Shown here: piece by piece, positions 1 to 5,652 of the stretch | How positions within the stretch are numbered: the stretch's first letter is position 1 | Layout: every line of letters begins with the position of its first letter | Source of the DNA: Bifidobacterium breve | GTDB lineage: Bacteria; Actinomycetota; Acidimicrobiia; Acidimicrobiales; Ilumatobacteraceae | Assembly (NCBI GenBank): GCA_943325425.2 | Contig: CALPPJ020000110.1 | Span: 1 to 5,652 of the forward strand | Reading direction: 5' to 3' | Length of the DNA stretch: 5,652 nucleotides | Made by a program: the position numbers and the translations under genes | Notes under the pieces: generated by a model | Database searches by the model: none | Seen by the model: only the letters and a program-made list of their open reading frames with translations | What the model was told of the DNA's origin: nothing

Positions 1-885
1 GACGGCGAACTGATCGTCGCCAGCATCTGCAATCATACGCTCGTCCACAACTGCGGGATCCAGTGCAAACTGGTACACAATCTTGTCGGGATAGGCATTA
101 CGAATCGGATCCGAATCCTTGTTCCACTTGTCGTTTCGCACGAGAACCAGCGATTTGCCGGTTTCGTATGATTCGATCTTGTAGGGACCTGATGACACGG
201 GAGCCGTGTCGTAACCTTCTCCAGTATCCAAAGCCTTTGGAACTGGGGAGAAAGCCAACAAAGTAGTCGTGTAGTTGAAGTCAGCTACAGGAACTTTGAG
301 GTGGAAAGTAATTGTCTTGTTGTCTTCGGAACATTCAACAGCTTTGTCGAACAGCGCCTGCTGATCGGGAGTTGTTGCCGAGTTCAACTCAACTGGTCCG
401 GCGTACGCGCCATCTTCGATATCAAGATAGCTAAGCGCATAACCGGGACCATCTGTAATGGTTTCAGTCGCAAAAGTTCGCGACACTCCGTAGGCAACAT
501 CTGCGCAGGTAATAGCTGAACCATCTTCGAAAGTGATTCCGTCACGCAAAGTAAAAGACCACGTCTTGGCATCTTCAGATGATGTACCTATGTCGGTCGC
601 AAGGTCAGCGGTAATTTCTGAACCTTCATCGCCCGCCGCGTATTTGTAGCTAGTCAATGAACGATGCATCGTCGAACCCGCAAAAGCCAAGTCTGCACCG
701 GTGTAGTTGCGCTGTGGATCGAGGTGAGCAATAGCTTCGGCCTGGGTCAAGATGTAGACCGTGCCTCCGGCAGTGCCCTCGGTTGACCCTGAGCCTGAAC
801 TTGAACTGTCGTCGCCACCACAGGCAGCGATCATGAGAGACGCGACAATCGCTGCTCCCATGATTTTACTTGAACGTAACTTCAT
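1..885 (-). CDS. ABC transporter substrate-binding lipoprotein, family 5 (3' end off-window)
   Basis: The first 295 residues of an extracytoplasmic solute-binding protein that would capture peptides, sugars or a similar ligand for an ABC importer. The N-terminus is a lipoprotein signal: basic KLRSSK, a hydrophobic stretch from about residue 8, then lipobox I-A-A-C with the lipidated cysteine at C22. A Ser/Gly/Asp-rich linker follows (about 23-41). The mature domain matches SBP_bac_5: a LDPQRN segment near 55-60, the conserved WSFTLRDGITFEDG block at 109-122 with the following ADVAYGVSR, and SSGPYKI at 231-237 with LVLVRNDKW to 254. Family members usually have 500-600 residues, so about half is missing beyond position 1; the frame is open to the edge. 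The ATG at 885 is chosen because it has a strong Shine-Dalgarno and begins the signal peptide. C127 and C185 are the only other cysteines seen. The ligand cannot be read from this portion. It follows the permease gene by 81 bases and probably works with it. Confidence 0.93.
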   Translation of the reverse strand, partial: MKLRSSKIMGAAIVASLMIAACGGDDSSSSGSGSTEGTAGGTVYILTQAEAIAHLDPQRNYTGADLAFAGSTMHRSLTSYKYAAGDEGSEITADLATDIGTSSEDAKTWSFTLRDGITFEDGSAITCADVAYGVSRTFATETITDGPGYALSYLDIEDGAYAGPVELNSATTPDQQALFDKAVECSEDNKTITFHLKVPVADFNYTTTLLAFSPVPKALDTGEGYDTAPVSSGPYKIESYETGKSLVLVRNDKWNKDSDPIRNAYPDKIVYQFALDPAVVDERMIADAGDDQFAV

Positions 886-889
886 GTTT

Positions 890-898
890 CTCCTCCCC
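890..898 (-). promoter_or_regulatory. Ribosome binding site of the substrate-binding protein gene
   Basis: GGGGAGGAG on the minus strand, ending four bases before the ATG at 885. It is among the strongest Shine-Dalgarno matches in the window and supports high expression of the binding protein, which is normally made in excess over its permease. Confidence 0.8.
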
Positions 899-903
899 GC
901 CCT

Positions 904-959
904 CGAACAAGGGCTAATTAAGACTACACATTGCTAACTAGTGAACGAACAAGGACTAA
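904..959. repeat. Pair of 14-base direct repeats, 42-base period
   Basis: On the minus strand TTAGTCCTTGTTCG (959 to 946) and TTAGCCCTTGTTCG (917 to 904) match at 13 of 14 positions. Their starts are exactly 42 bases apart, about four helical turns, so both copies would face the same side of the DNA. They fill most of the non-coding gap between permease and binding-protein genes. The proximal copy ends just before the Shine-Dalgarno. The space between holds only weak promoter-like sequence (for example TTGTTC and, 18 bases on, TGTAGT). The repeats are seen directly; a role as operator sites is inference. Confidence 0.6.
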
Positions 960-961
960 AG

Positions 962-973
962 GGGATTTATCCC
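962..973. repeat. Short inverted repeat over the permease stop codon
   Basis: GGGAT-TT-ATCCC is a perfect 5+2+5 palindrome that includes the TAA stop of the permease gene (967-969). The stem is too short and lacks a following T-run, so it is not a convincing intrinsic terminator. It may be chance. Confidence 0.3.
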
Positions 974-1962
974 AGTTGCTGACGATCGGTCTTTGGGTCG
1001 AGGGCATCTCGAAGGCCCTCGCCTATCACGTAAAACGCGAAAACTAGTATAAAAAGAGTAAATCCGGGCAAGAAGAAATACGTCGGGTCAGCTCGGTAGT
1101 AGTGCACCGAGTCCTGCAACATGATTCCCCATGACGGCGTGGGGGAAATAATGCCCACACCCAAAAAGGACAAAGCTGCCTCATATGCGACATAACCCGG
1201 CAGGCTCATGGAGGCTAGAGCAATAATCGGTGCCCACAGGTTAGGCATGATTTGACGAAAAATGATGTGACGAGAGGTGGCCCCACTAGCCCGAGCAGCC
1301 TCAATGAACTCCCTTTCACGAAGCGCTAGAGCCTGTCCTCGAACAATCCTGAAAATACTTACCCAACCGAACATCGTCATGACCAAAATGATGTACGTCA
1401 AACGAGCAGGATTGCCCTCAGGAACCCCAAGAGCCTCGAGTCGTTGAGTCCCAGGTCGGGTGAGGGCGATCGTCAAAATAAGTGAAGGAAACGTCATGAT
1501 GAGATCACCTAAACGACTTAAAAAGGTGTCTACTTTCCCGCGAAAATAACCCGCCATCATCCCGGTCGTCATTCCGATAGCTGTCGTGGTTATGGTAGAA
1601 ATTGTCCCGACTAACAACGAAATTCGTGCGCCATAAATAAGTCGCGCCAAAATATCGCGACCAGTACTAGGTTCAACTCCCAACCAGTGCTTACTCGATA
1701 TACCTCCAAATTTGCCTGCCGGAAGGCCATAGTCATTTAATGATTGGCGGTCAAGCGTGTTTGGTGAGATACCCAAAACTTTTGTGATGAGAGGCGCGAA
1801 GACCGCAAGGAAAACGTAAAAAGCGACGATTCCTAAACCAACCTTGGCGAGCCGATCGCGATTAAATCGGTCCCATGCCAATCTTCGGGGTGACCTACCT
1901 TCGATGGAGGCTGCGACAGCGGATGCAGTATCACTGACCACTTCTGGTACTAGATCAGTCAA
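967..1962 (-). CDS. ABC transporter permease, OppC/DppC type
   Basis: A 331-residue inner-membrane permease of the peptide/nickel importer class, one half of the channel dimer. In order it shows a cytoplasmic N-terminus with an OppC_N-like region and first membrane segment (about 41-64), the conserved HWLGVEPSTGRDILARLIYGAR block (92-113), membrane segments near 113-139, 151-169, 188-208, 243-270 and 295-315, and the ATPase-coupling EAA loop (about 218-247, EFIEAARASG with a following MPN). It ends with GLRDALDPK. About 15-20 residues (TRPGTQRLEALGVPEGN region) separate segments 3 and 4, more than in classical DppC. I place the start at a TTG at 1962 because GGGAGGG lies five to six bases before it. 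Another TTG in frame at 1980 would add six residues but has a poor ribosome binding site and would itself encode that Shine-Dalgarno. The gene starts 37 bases after tpiA with no visible terminator and precedes the binding-protein gene. The partner OppB-type permease and ATPases are not in the window. Confidence 0.93.
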   Translation of the reverse strand: MTDLVPEVVSDTASAVAASIEGRSPRRLAWDRFNRDRLAKVGLGIVAFYVFLAVFAPLITKVLGISPNTLDRQSLNDYGLPAGKFGGISSKHWLGVEPSTGRDILARLIYGARISLLVGTISTITTTAIGMTTGMMAGYFRGKVDTFLSRLGDLIMTFPSLILTIALTRPGTQRLEALGVPEGNPARLTYIILVMTMFGWVSIFRIVRGQALALREREFIEAARASGATSRHIIFRQIMPNLWAPIIALASMSLPGYVAYEAALSFLGVGIISPTPSWGIMLQDSVHYYRADPTYFFLPGFTLFILVFAFYVIGEGLRDALDPKTDRQQLG

Positions 1963-1966
1963 AATT

Positions 1967-1973
1967 CCCTCCC
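1967..1973 (-). promoter_or_regulatory. Ribosome binding site that sets the permease TTG start
   Basis: GGGAGGG on the minus strand, four bases before the TTG at 1962. It lies inside the reading frame if the upstream TTG at 1980 is used, which argues that translation really begins at 1962. Confidence 0.65.
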
Positions 1974-1999
1974 TAATCAACCACTAACCCGACTAACGT

Positions 2000-2788
2000 T
2001 CACTTAATCGCTGAATGGTACTGCACAATGCGGGCGAATTCGTCAGGGTCGATGCTCGCTCCGCCCACTAACGCACCATCAATATCAGGCTGAGCCATCA
2101 ATTCTGAGGTGTTGCCGGCCTTGACCGAACCACCATATTGAATGCGCACCTTGTCAGCGGCCTCACTACCCCACTCAGTACGAATCACTGTCCGAATGTG
2201 GTGACACACATCTTGAGCATCTTGAACTGTTGCCGTCAATCCTGTGCCGATGGCCCATATGGGTTCATAAGCAACTACCAATGCAGCGATCTGCTCAGGT
2301 TTACGACCTTTAAGTGATCCACGGACCTGTGATTCAACTCGCTCAAGAGTTTGACTGGCTTCTCGCTCGTCTTTAGTTTCGCCCACACACACAATTGGAG
2401 TCATTTCAAACTTGAAAACTGCAGCCACTTTGGCGGCAACGATCTCATCAGTTTCACCGAAGTACTGGCGACGCTCGCTGTGACCACAAATCACATACTT
2501 CACTCCAAGCTTGCTTAAAAAAGCCGGAGACACTTCGCCAGTGAACGCACCCTTTTCTTCGCTATGACAGTTCTGCGCACCCAAAAGCATTGCTAACTTG
2601 TCGCTTTCAAGAACCGTTTGGATACTACGAATGTCGGTAAACGGTGGATGTACCGATACATCCACTTTTTCAAAATCTTCTTTGCTTAATAAGTACGACA
2701 ACTTTTGCACGAGATGAATCGCTTCGTAATGATTCATGTTCATTTTCCAGTTACCACTGATCAAAGGTCGACGTGGATTAGCGGGCAT
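2000..2788 (-). CDS. tpiA: Triose-phosphate isomerase
   Basis: A cytoplasmic glycolytic enzyme that interconverts dihydroxyacetone phosphate and glyceraldehyde 3-phosphate. At 262 residues it is a normal-length TIM barrel. Landmarks: SGNWKMN with substrate-binding N13 and K15, GAQNCH near 70-75, GAFTGEVSP at 80-88, CGHSERR with the electrophilic H103, the VCVGE segment near 133-137, the signature AYEPIWAIGTG at 173-183 with catalytic base E175 and the mobile phosphate-gripping loop, YGGSV at 218-222, and the DGALVGGASI phosphate-binding turn at 237-246. All key residues are present. Its ATG lies inside the end of pgk, so the two genes overlap by 11 bases and are probably translationally coupled. 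Actinobacteria often have secG next; here the next gene is an ABC permease. Confidence 0.98.
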   Translation of the reverse strand: MPANPRRPLISGNWKMNMNHYEAIHLVQKLSYLLSKEDFEKVDVSVHPPFTDIRSIQTVLESDKLAMLLGAQNCHSEEKGAFTGEVSPAFLSKLGVKYVICGHSERRQYFGETDEIVAAKVAAVFKFEMTPIVCVGETKDEREASQTLERVESQVRGSLKGRKPEQIAALVVAYEPIWAIGTGLTATVQDAQDVCHHIRTVIRTEWGSEAADKVRIQYGGSVKAGNTSELMAQPDIDGALVGGASIDPDEFARIVQYHSAIK

Positions 2789-3902
2789 TAGGGGCCTCCC
2801 TTAAGGCAGCAAGACCGGGCAGGTCGCCAAGTTCAAGTAATTCAAGTGACGCTCCACCGCCGGTGGACACGTGATCTACCTGATCATCGAAACCGAATTG
2901 AGCCAATGCAGCAGCAGAGTCTCCGCCACCCACAACTGTGAAAGCCTTTGTATCGGCCATTGCTTGAGCGACCGTTCGAGTACCTCCTGCGAAACGTTCG
3001 TCTTCAAACATTCCCATCGGACCATTCCAAAAAACCGTTCGTGACTCCATGATGATGTCAGTAAACGCTGCGGCCGAGCCTGGACCGATATCGAAGCCTT
3101 TGGCTCCTGGCGGCAAACGGCGTCCATACGTTGCATACTTTCCATCAGCATCGAGACCGATGATGTCCTCGGGCAGATGGATCGCCTTACCTAGCGATAA
3201 GAGTCGTTTACAGGTTTCAACTTGATCGGGCTCAAAAAGTGAATCGCCAATTGAATATCCCTGTGCCGCCAAGAATGTGAAGCACATAGCTCCTCCGATG
3301 ACCAGCGAGTCAACCACATTAAGGAGTGCTTCGACGACACCGAGTTTGTCGGAAATTTTGGATCCGCCTAAGACAGCGACAAATGGATGTTTGGGACTCT
3401 CGCGAAGCGTGAGAAGTACTTCCACTTCCTTTTGCAATAACCGTCCCATCGCCGATGGAAGAGTTTTAGGTGGACCGACGATCGAAGCATGAGCCCGATG
3501 TGCCGCCCCGAAAGCGTCGTCAACATACATGTCAACACCCGCAATAAGTTCAGCCACAAAATCAGGATCATTCTTCTCTTCGCCAGCATTGAAACGAAGA
3601 TTTTCGAGCAACTCAACACCGGGTGCAAGTTCAGATAGCCGCTTGGCGACTGGATTCATTGAGTACTTAGGCTCAACTGCACCTTTGGGTCGTCCGAGGT
3701 GACTGATACAAACAACTGAGGCCCCCCGTTCGGTCAACCAATTAATGGTGGGCAATGCCGCGCGAATACGAAAATCATCAGTGATGGTTCTCGTACCATC
3801 CGCTGCAGTTTCCATCGGTACGTTGAAATCTGTACGAACCAGAACTCGCTTACCGGCGACATCACCGAGGTCTTCAAGAGTTGGAATACTTTTACTCATC
3901 AT
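2778..3902 (-). CDS. pgk: Phosphoglycerate kinase
   Basis: A cytoplasmic enzyme that transfers phosphate from 1,3-bisphosphoglycerate to ADP, the first ATP-forming step of glycolysis. Landmarks in the 374 residues: signature RVLVRTDFNVP at 19-29 with substrate residues D25 and N27, R45, SHLGRPKG at 67-74, ENLRF at 100-104, AHRAHASIVG at 134-143, the hinge-region GGSKISDKLGV at 179-189 with the conserved lysines, WNGPMGMFE at 292-300, nucleotide-loop GGGDS at 325-329, and STGGGASLELL at 346-356. It is shorter than the usual 390-400 residues, mainly because roughly 20 residues are absent between the RLSEL helix and ENLRF; no catalytic motif is lost. Two ATGs stand in tandem (3902 and 3899); either is possible. 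The gene begins 9 bases after gap with no clear Shine-Dalgarno, so expression probably depends on ribosomes finishing gap. Confidence 0.98.
   Translation of the reverse strand: MMSKSIPTLEDLGDVAGKRVLVRTDFNVPMETAADGTRTITDDFRIRAALPTINWLTERGASVVCISHLGRPKGAVEPKYSMNPVAKRLSELAPGVELLENLRFNAGEEKNDPDFVAELIAGVDMYVDDAFGAAHRAHASIVGPPKTLPSAMGRLLQKEVEVLLTLRESPKHPFVAVLGGSKISDKLGVVEALLNVVDSLVIGGAMCFTFLAAQGYSIGDSLFEPDQVETCKRLLSLGKAIHLPEDIIGLDADGKYATYGRRLPPGAKGFDIGPGSAAAFTDIIMESRTVFWNGPMGMFEDERFAGGTRTVAQAMADTKAFTVVGGGDSAAALAQFGFDDQVDHVSTGGGASLELLELGDLPGLAALREAPNAR
2795..2802 (-). promoter_or_regulatory. Ribosome binding site of tpiA inside pgk
   Basis: AAGGGAGG on the minus strand, six bases before the tpiA ATG at 2788. 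It sits within the last codons of pgk, which supports the overlapping start and independent ribosome loading on tpiA. Confidence 0.75.
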
Positions 3903-3911
3903 TAACGCTGA

Positions 3912-4937
3912 TTAGCGACGTGCCTTTTTCGGAACTTTTGAACCAGCAAACAACGTGGTCTGTACCAGGCGATTGCTGTATCCCCATTCGTTGTCGTACC
4001 ACGAAAGAACCTTGACCATCTTGCCCATGCTCATAGTTAAACCTGCGTCAAAAATACTGCTATGCGGATCACCAACGATGTCACTTGAAACAATGGGATC
4101 TTCGGTATAACGAAGCACACCCTTCAAAGGACCAGATGCAGCGGCCTTCTTGAATGCGGCGTTGATCCCTTCAACCGATGCTGCCTTCTTGAGGTTTGCC
4201 GTGAAGTCAACGATTGAACCGGTCGGTACCGGTACACGCAATGACGTTCCGTCAAGCTTGCCCTTCATGCTCTCAAGTACAAGGCTAGTTGCCCGTGCGG
4301 CCCCGGTACTTGTGGGCACGATGTTGATGGCTGCGCCACGCGCACGACGAAGATCGCTATGAGGGCCATCAACAAGCGACTGATCGCCGGTGTAAGCGTG
4401 GACCGTTTGCATCAGACCTTGTTCGACGCCGAACGCATCATCCAAAACCTTCACAATTGGCACGAAACAGTTTGTCGTACATGAAGCGTTTGAAATGACC
4501 TTATGAGTCTTGAAGTTGAAGTCCTTGTGATTGACGCCGTATACGAAAGTTGCATCGGCTCCGTCACACGGTGCAGACACAATCACGAGTGGAGCACCTC
4601 CTTCAAGGTGGGCTGCAGCAGCATCGCGCTTAGTAAAAAAGCCGGTGCTTTCAATGACGACGTCTACGCCAAGATCGCCCCAAGGAAGATTTTTGGGGTC
4701 GCGCTCGCTGAGAACTTTGATCTCCACACCATCGACGCTGATGCCATTTTTCGAGACCTTGATGTCGTTTGGCAATTGACGCATGACCGAGTCGTACTTC
4801 AAGAGATGCGCCATGGTCTTGACCGATCCGAGATCGTTCACGGCCACTATCTCAATATCAGCTCCCTGAGCCTGCACCGCACGGAAAAAGTTACGGCCAA
4901 TACGGCCAAATCCATTAATACCAACTCGCACAGTCAT
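3912..4937 (-). CDS. gap: Type I glyceraldehyde-3-phosphate dehydrogenase
   Basis: A cytoplasmic tetrameric enzyme that oxidises and phosphorylates glyceraldehyde 3-phosphate to 1,3-bisphosphoglycerate. The 341-residue protein has the N-terminal Rossmann motif GINGFGRIGR at 6-15, an acidic D35 in VAVNDLG that favours NAD over NADP, STGFF near 97-101, the catalytic signature SNASCTTNC at 149-157 with nucleophile C153, H180 in TVHAYTGDQ, DLRRARGAA at 195-203 with phosphate-binding arginines, VPTSTGAA at 208-215, RVPVPTGS at 234-241, and WYDNEWGYSNR at 313-323. P192 is the usual NAD-type proline, but the residue before it is glycine (G191) rather than the common Leu or Phe. The protein ends in a basic tail, KVPKKARR. 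The ATG at 4937 has an AAAGGA Shine-Dalgarno. It is the first gene of the gap-pgk-tpiA run and lies downstream of rapZ after a 127-base gap that probably holds its promoter. Confidence 0.98.
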   Translation of the reverse strand: MTVRVGINGFGRIGRNFFRAVQAQGADIEIVAVNDLGSVKTMAHLLKYDSVMRQLPNDIKVSKNGISVDGVEIKVLSERDPKNLPWGDLGVDVVIESTGFFTKRDAAAAHLEGGAPLVIVSAPCDGADATFVYGVNHKDFNFKTHKVISNASCTTNCFVPIVKVLDDAFGVEQGLMQTVHAYTGDQSLVDGPHSDLRRARGAAINIVPTSTGAARATSLVLESMKGKLDGTSLRVPVPTGSIVDFTANLKKAASVEGINAAFKKAAASGPLKGVLRYTEDPIVSSDIVGDPHSSIFDAGLTMSMGKMVKVLSWYDNEWGYSNRLVQTTLFAGSKVPKKARR

Positions 4938-4942
4938 GGCGA

Positions 4943-4948
4943 TCCTTT
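4943..4948 (-). promoter_or_regulatory. Ribosome binding site of gap
   Basis: AAAGGA on the minus strand, five bases before the ATG at 4937. Spacing and sequence fix the gap start. Confidence 0.7.
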
Positions 4949-4963
4949 CGATATACGTACCTT

Positions 4964-5021
4964 GTTATAACCCAACGTCAAACTGACGACTAAAACCTAG
5001 TCTGCGAGAGGGTCCGCTCAA
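4964..5021 (-). promoter_or_regulatory. Probable promoter region of the gap-pgk-tpiA operon
   Basis: Two promoter readings are possible. One is TTGAGC (5021-5016), a 16-base spacer and TAGGTT (4999-4994). The other uses a better -10, TATAAC (4969-4964), with only a weak -35 (TTAGTC, 4993-4988, 18-base spacer). Either would give a leader of roughly 20-50 bases. The consensus matches are partial, so the exact start site is uncertain. The position between rapZ and gap, and the overlap with two inverted repeats, support a regulated promoter here. Confidence 0.4.
4976..5002. repeat. Two adjoining inverted repeats upstream of gap
   Basis: On the minus strand GACTA-GGTTT-TAGTC (5002-4988) is followed directly by CGTCA-GTT-TGACG (4988-4976). 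Both arms match perfectly in each case and they share one base. They overlap or flank the proposed promoter elements. Neither stem is long enough, nor followed by the T-run, for an intrinsic terminator of rapZ. A binding site for a glycolytic regulator is a possible reading but is inference. Confidence 0.5.
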
Positions 5022-5064
5022 GGATTTCATCGGCTTGGTGATGATCAAACATGACAAATGACCC

Positions 5065-5652
5065 TCATCGGGAGATATCGCGATGCGAGACCCGAATCGG
5101 CTGACCAGACGAGCGGAGTCTCAGCCCGATCTCTTCGGCGACAGCCACTGATCGGTGGTGGCCGCCCGTACAGCCAATCGCAATCGTGAGGTAGCTCTTG
5201 CCTTCGGTCGCGTAATGTGGCAAAACCGTTTCGAGTAAAGCCAGCAGTCCCCGCAGGAAATCCTGACATTCCTCACGCTGCAAGACGAAATCGCGAACCG
5301 ATGCATCTAGACCGGTCAAGGGACGCAAATCTGCTTCCCAATGCGGGTTCGGTAGAAAACGCACATCCATGACGATGTCTGCATCGAGTGGCAAACCATG
5401 TTTAAACCCAAAGGACTCAATTGACACTTGTAAACGTTCAAGTGCCGAAACCTCAAATGCACCGATCAATTTAGTTTTCAACTGGTGAACGTTGAGTTCT
5501 GTTGTGTCAATGACTAAATCGCAATCGCCTTTCATGGGCTCAAGTAGTTCACGTTCTTGTTGAATTGATTCCAACAGTCCTTGGGACTCCGAATCAAACG
5601 GGTGACGGCGCCTTGAGGATTCATAACGCTTCACTAATTCCGCGTTAGTTGA
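5065..5652 (-). CDS. rapZ: RapZ/YvcJ family nucleotide-binding protein (5' end off-window)
   Basis: The last 195 residues of a protein of about 285. In Escherichia coli RapZ is an RNA-binding adaptor that controls GlmS through the sRNA GlmZ; in Gram-positives YvcJ binds and hydrolyses nucleotides and its target is less clear. The frame is open to base 5652, and the first residues (STNAELVKRYESSRRRHP) align with the LIRRYSDTRRLHPL segment of known RapZ, so the GTG at 5634 is an internal valine, not a start. The N-terminal P-loop lies beyond the window. Visible landmarks are LLEPMKGDCDLVIDTTELNVHQL, SFGFKHGLPLDAD, DVRFLPNPHW at about 96-105, RPLTGLD, and the C-terminal-domain signature AIGCTGGHHRSV near 158-169. 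It ends at HRDISR, a normal RapZ end. The genes yvcK and whiA, often found after rapZ in Gram-positives, are not between it and gap. Confidence 0.96.
   Translation of the reverse strand, partial: STNAELVKRYESSRRRHPFDSESQGLLESIQQERELLEPMKGDCDLVIDTTELNVHQLKTKLIGAFEVSALERLQVSIESFGFKHGLPLDADIVMDVRFLPNPHWEADLRPLTGLDASVRDFVLQREECQDFLRGLLALLETVLPHYATEGKSYLTIAIGCTGGHHRSVAVAEEIGLRLRSSGQPIRVSHRDISR

Noticed and set aside
63..519. Plus-strand open frames of 67 and 72 codons at the left end
   Set aside because: Both are antisense to the substrate-binding protein frame, which is open throughout and has clear family motifs; their translations look compositionally random.
3368..3628. Minus-strand 86-codon frame inside pgk
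   Set aside because: It is an alternate frame within the intact, fully conserved pgk gene and resembles no family.
4503..4970. 155-residue plus-strand open frame opposite gap
   Set aside because: It lies almost wholly antisense to a perfectly conserved gap gene, has no recognisable domain, and looks like an open frame created by the gap codons.
4951..4981. TTGACG (4981-4976) as the -35 of the gap promoter
   Set aside because: The only good -10, TATAAC, is six bases away, and nothing at 16-18 bases resembles a -10 hexamer.
4976..5002. Intrinsic terminator for rapZ
   Set aside because: The two stems are only five base pairs each and no T-run follows on the minus strand.
5065..5634. GTG at 5634 as the start of rapZ
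   Set aside because: The frame continues to the window edge and the upstream codons fit the RapZ alignment, so the gene is cut by the window rather than short.
1..5652. Mobile element, CRISPR array, tRNA or rRNA
   Set aside because: No transposase, terminal inverted repeats, regularly spaced repeats or structured RNA signatures are visible; almost all the sequence is accounted for by six conserved genes.

Overview
All protein-coding genes in this 5.65 kb window lie on the minus strand, so transcription runs from the right edge to the left. The order is rapZ (5' end off-window), gap, pgk, tpiA, an OppC/DppC-type ABC permease, and a family 5 ABC substrate-binding lipoprotein (3' end off-window). 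Glycolytic gap-pgk-tpiA next to rapZ is a Gram-positive, especially actinobacterial, arrangement. The GAPDH and PGK sequences look actinobacterial to me. A PGK shortened before its ENLRF motif and a mid-range base composition (judged by eye near 50% G+C) suggest an aquatic, possibly uncultured member of Acidimicrobiia. That placement is inference from memory, not a search.

Region by region: 5065-5652 is the C-terminal two thirds of RapZ. The 127-base gap 4938-5064 holds the probable promoter of the glycolytic operon, with two adjacent perfect inverted repeats and a good ribosome binding site for gap; I see no terminator there. Gap (3912-4937), pgk (2778-3902) and tpiA (2000-2788) are intact and tightly packed: gap and pgk are 9 bases apart, and pgk and tpiA overlap by 11 bases. 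The permease (967-1962, probable TTG start) begins 37 bases after tpiA with no visible terminator. The 81-base gap 886-966 carries two near-identical 14-base direct repeats spaced exactly 42 bases apart, followed by a strong ribosome binding site for the substrate-binding lipoprotein (1-885).

Gap, pgk and tpiA encode three central glycolytic enzymes: triose-phosphate interconversion, NAD-linked oxidation with phosphorylation, and the first ATP-forming step. The last two genes are parts of a peptide/nickel/oligosaccharide-type ABC importer whose second permease and ATPases would be encoded outside the window. I see no insertion sequence, CRISPR array, tRNA or rRNA. No new multi-gene system is evident. 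The most notable signals are the two sets of small repeats in the two regulatory gaps, the absence of whiA/yvcK and secG from their usual neighbourhood, and the direct joining of the importer genes to the glycolytic cluster.
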